Position numbers and translations under genes: made by a program. This document shows, piece by piece, positions 63,427 to 64,000 of a stretch of 64,000 bases of DNA. The notes beneath the pieces were generated by a model. The model was not told the origin of the DNA, ran no database searches, and worked only from the letters and a program-made list of their open reading frames with translations. Source of the DNA: Myxococcales bacterium. Lineage in GTDB: Bacteria; Myxococcota_A; Polyangia; Haliangiales; Haliangiaceae. Within the stretch, counting starts at the first letter, position 1; each line of letters begins with the position of its first letter. Where the stretch lies: contig JAQBQF010000307.1 in assembly GCA_028287115.1 (NCBI GenBank), positions 1 through 64,000 on the forward strand, given 5' to 3'.

Positions 63427-63990
63427 TCACAGCGCGGTCGCGTAGACCGCCGCGCCCTGTCCGTAGATCGTGACACCGCTGATCGCGCTGCCATCGGTCT
63501 GCAGATCGAGCGACGGGTTGTTCGCATCGAGCGACTGTCCGACTTCGAGCACCTGCGTGCGGCCGTCCAGGTACCTGATCGCGACCTGCTGGATGAACGT
63601 CGAGCCACCGTCGGACGTCAGCTCGACGCCGTTGGCTGCAGCGCCACCGAGACCCAAGAACAGCTGGCCGTTGGTGAACGGCGAGATCGCTTGGCTGACG
63701 TAGGTCGGGTGATAGATCGGCTGGTACACCGGCTGATAGATCGGCCGCTGATAGACCGGGCGAACGTACGGCCGAATGATCGGACGCTCGATGATCGGAC
63801 GGCGTTGGTTCCAACGTGCCTCGACCTGCGGGCGGCGGTTCCAGTTGTCGTTCCGCGAGCGCGCGACTTGCCCGCGGTCGAACTGCGCACGGCCGACATT
63901 GACAGGCATCTGGTGATCGCGAACGACAGGACGGCTGACCGTACGATCGTTGTGATCGACGCTGCGATTTTCGAATCGCTGGCCGTGCAT
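63427..63990 (-). CDS. Pro/Tyr/Arg-repeat protein, N-terminus possibly outside the window
   Basis: The 187 visible residues comprise a basic, polar N-terminal half (RSVDHNDRTVSRPVVRDHQM), a striking repeat of the type (R/Q)P(I/V)Y (PYVRPVYQRPIYQPVYQPIY) and a C-terminal domain of about 75 residues. That domain (NGQLFLGLGGAAANGVELTS, FIQQVAIRYLDGRTQVLEVG) reads like a small beta sandwich. No signal peptide is visible. The codons upstream of the ATG at 63990 are open to the window edge, so a secretion signal may lie beyond. Family not recognised. Confidence 0.6.
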   Translation of the reverse strand: MHGQRFENRSVDHNDRTVSRPVVRDHQMPVNVGRAQFDRGQVARSRNDNWNRRPQVEARWNQRRPIIERPIIRPYVRPVYQRPIYQPVYQPIYHPTYVSQAISPFTNGQLFLGLGGAAANGVELTSDGGSTFIQQVAIRYLDGRTQVLEVGQSLDANNPSLDLQTDGSAISGVTIYGQGAAVYATAL

Positions 63991-64000
63991 GGGCGACGCG

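Overview
The window is GC-rich, densely coded DNA that most likely comes from the Myxococcota (the former deltaproteobacterial myxobacteria). Four Hanks-type Ser/Thr protein kinases with different accessory domains lie within 64 kb. There are many predicted lipoproteins, two secreted proteins with a Cys-Cys / hydrophobic / Arg-rich tail of MYXO-CTERM type, and an elongation factor G with the [10 protein letters not shown]-loop of the spirochaete/planctomycete/delta/mitochondrial subgroup. I do not assign a family or genus. GTG and TTG starts and 1-8 base gene overlaps are common.

Layout. 1-844: gene-poor repeat-bearing DNA with what looks like the 3' end of a transposase at the left edge. 845-4930 (minus): a Spo0B/ChpT-like histidine phosphotransfer candidate, a small overlapping protein, a sulfatase-fold lipoprotein and FdhD. 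4958-6782 (plus): a frameshifted ORF6N gene and an HD phosphohydrolase. 6858-10776: a superfamily-1 helicase divergent from a kinase with an N-terminal multi-pass membrane domain, then tRNA-Pro. 10863-15144 (minus): a four-gene ExbB-ExbD-ExbD-lipoprotein operon ending in a strong hairpin. 15377-18051 (plus): a membrane-anchored protein, a trypsin-fold lipoprotein and a HAD phosphatase. 18048-27093 (minus): two acyl-CoA carboxylase subunits, an M1 aminopeptidase lipoprotein, a third ExbD and a kinase with TPR-like repeats. 27152-28790 (plus): a protein with two PARP-type zinc fingers and a LysM/M74 murein endopeptidase. 28774-31256 (minus): acyl-CoA dehydrogenase and a membrane protein.

31295-36213 (plus) starts with the cassette I find most intriguing. 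It holds a protein with two PqqD-like segments fused to a methyltransferase, a small secreted single-pass protein whose ribosome-binding site is buried in a hairpin, a C39-like cysteine peptidase lipoprotein and a further lipoprotein. A ferredoxin-NADP reductase and an NAD(P)-binding protein follow. 36210-39275 is a kinase whose extracytoplasmic part resembles carboxypeptidase-regulatory domains. 39381-44742 carries MsrB, a double VOC protein, a stand-alone secretin STN domain, a LigC-type DNA ligase, a glycine-rich lipoprotein and a LigD-type primase-polymerase. 44790-50913 carries a MATE exporter, a FadL porin with a VolA-like lipase in one operon, a YihY/BrkB protein and tRNA-Arg. 51110-57230 holds a lipoprotein, an operon with two paralogous degenerate metzincin-like proteins, and a zinc-finger kinase. 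57412-63990 holds fusA, a 916-residue carboxypeptidase-regulatory-repeat protein, a lipoprotein and a Pro/Tyr-rich protein that may run off the window.

As a whole this is chromosomal backbone rich in envelope biology: phospho-signalling, energised ExbBD motors, surface lipoproteins and peptidases, lipid uptake and acyl-CoA catabolism. Signs of mobile DNA are confined to the left edge and the ORF6N pseudogene. No CRISPR array, prophage or complete insertion sequence was seen. Domain calls were made by eye from protein sequence and have not been checked against any database.
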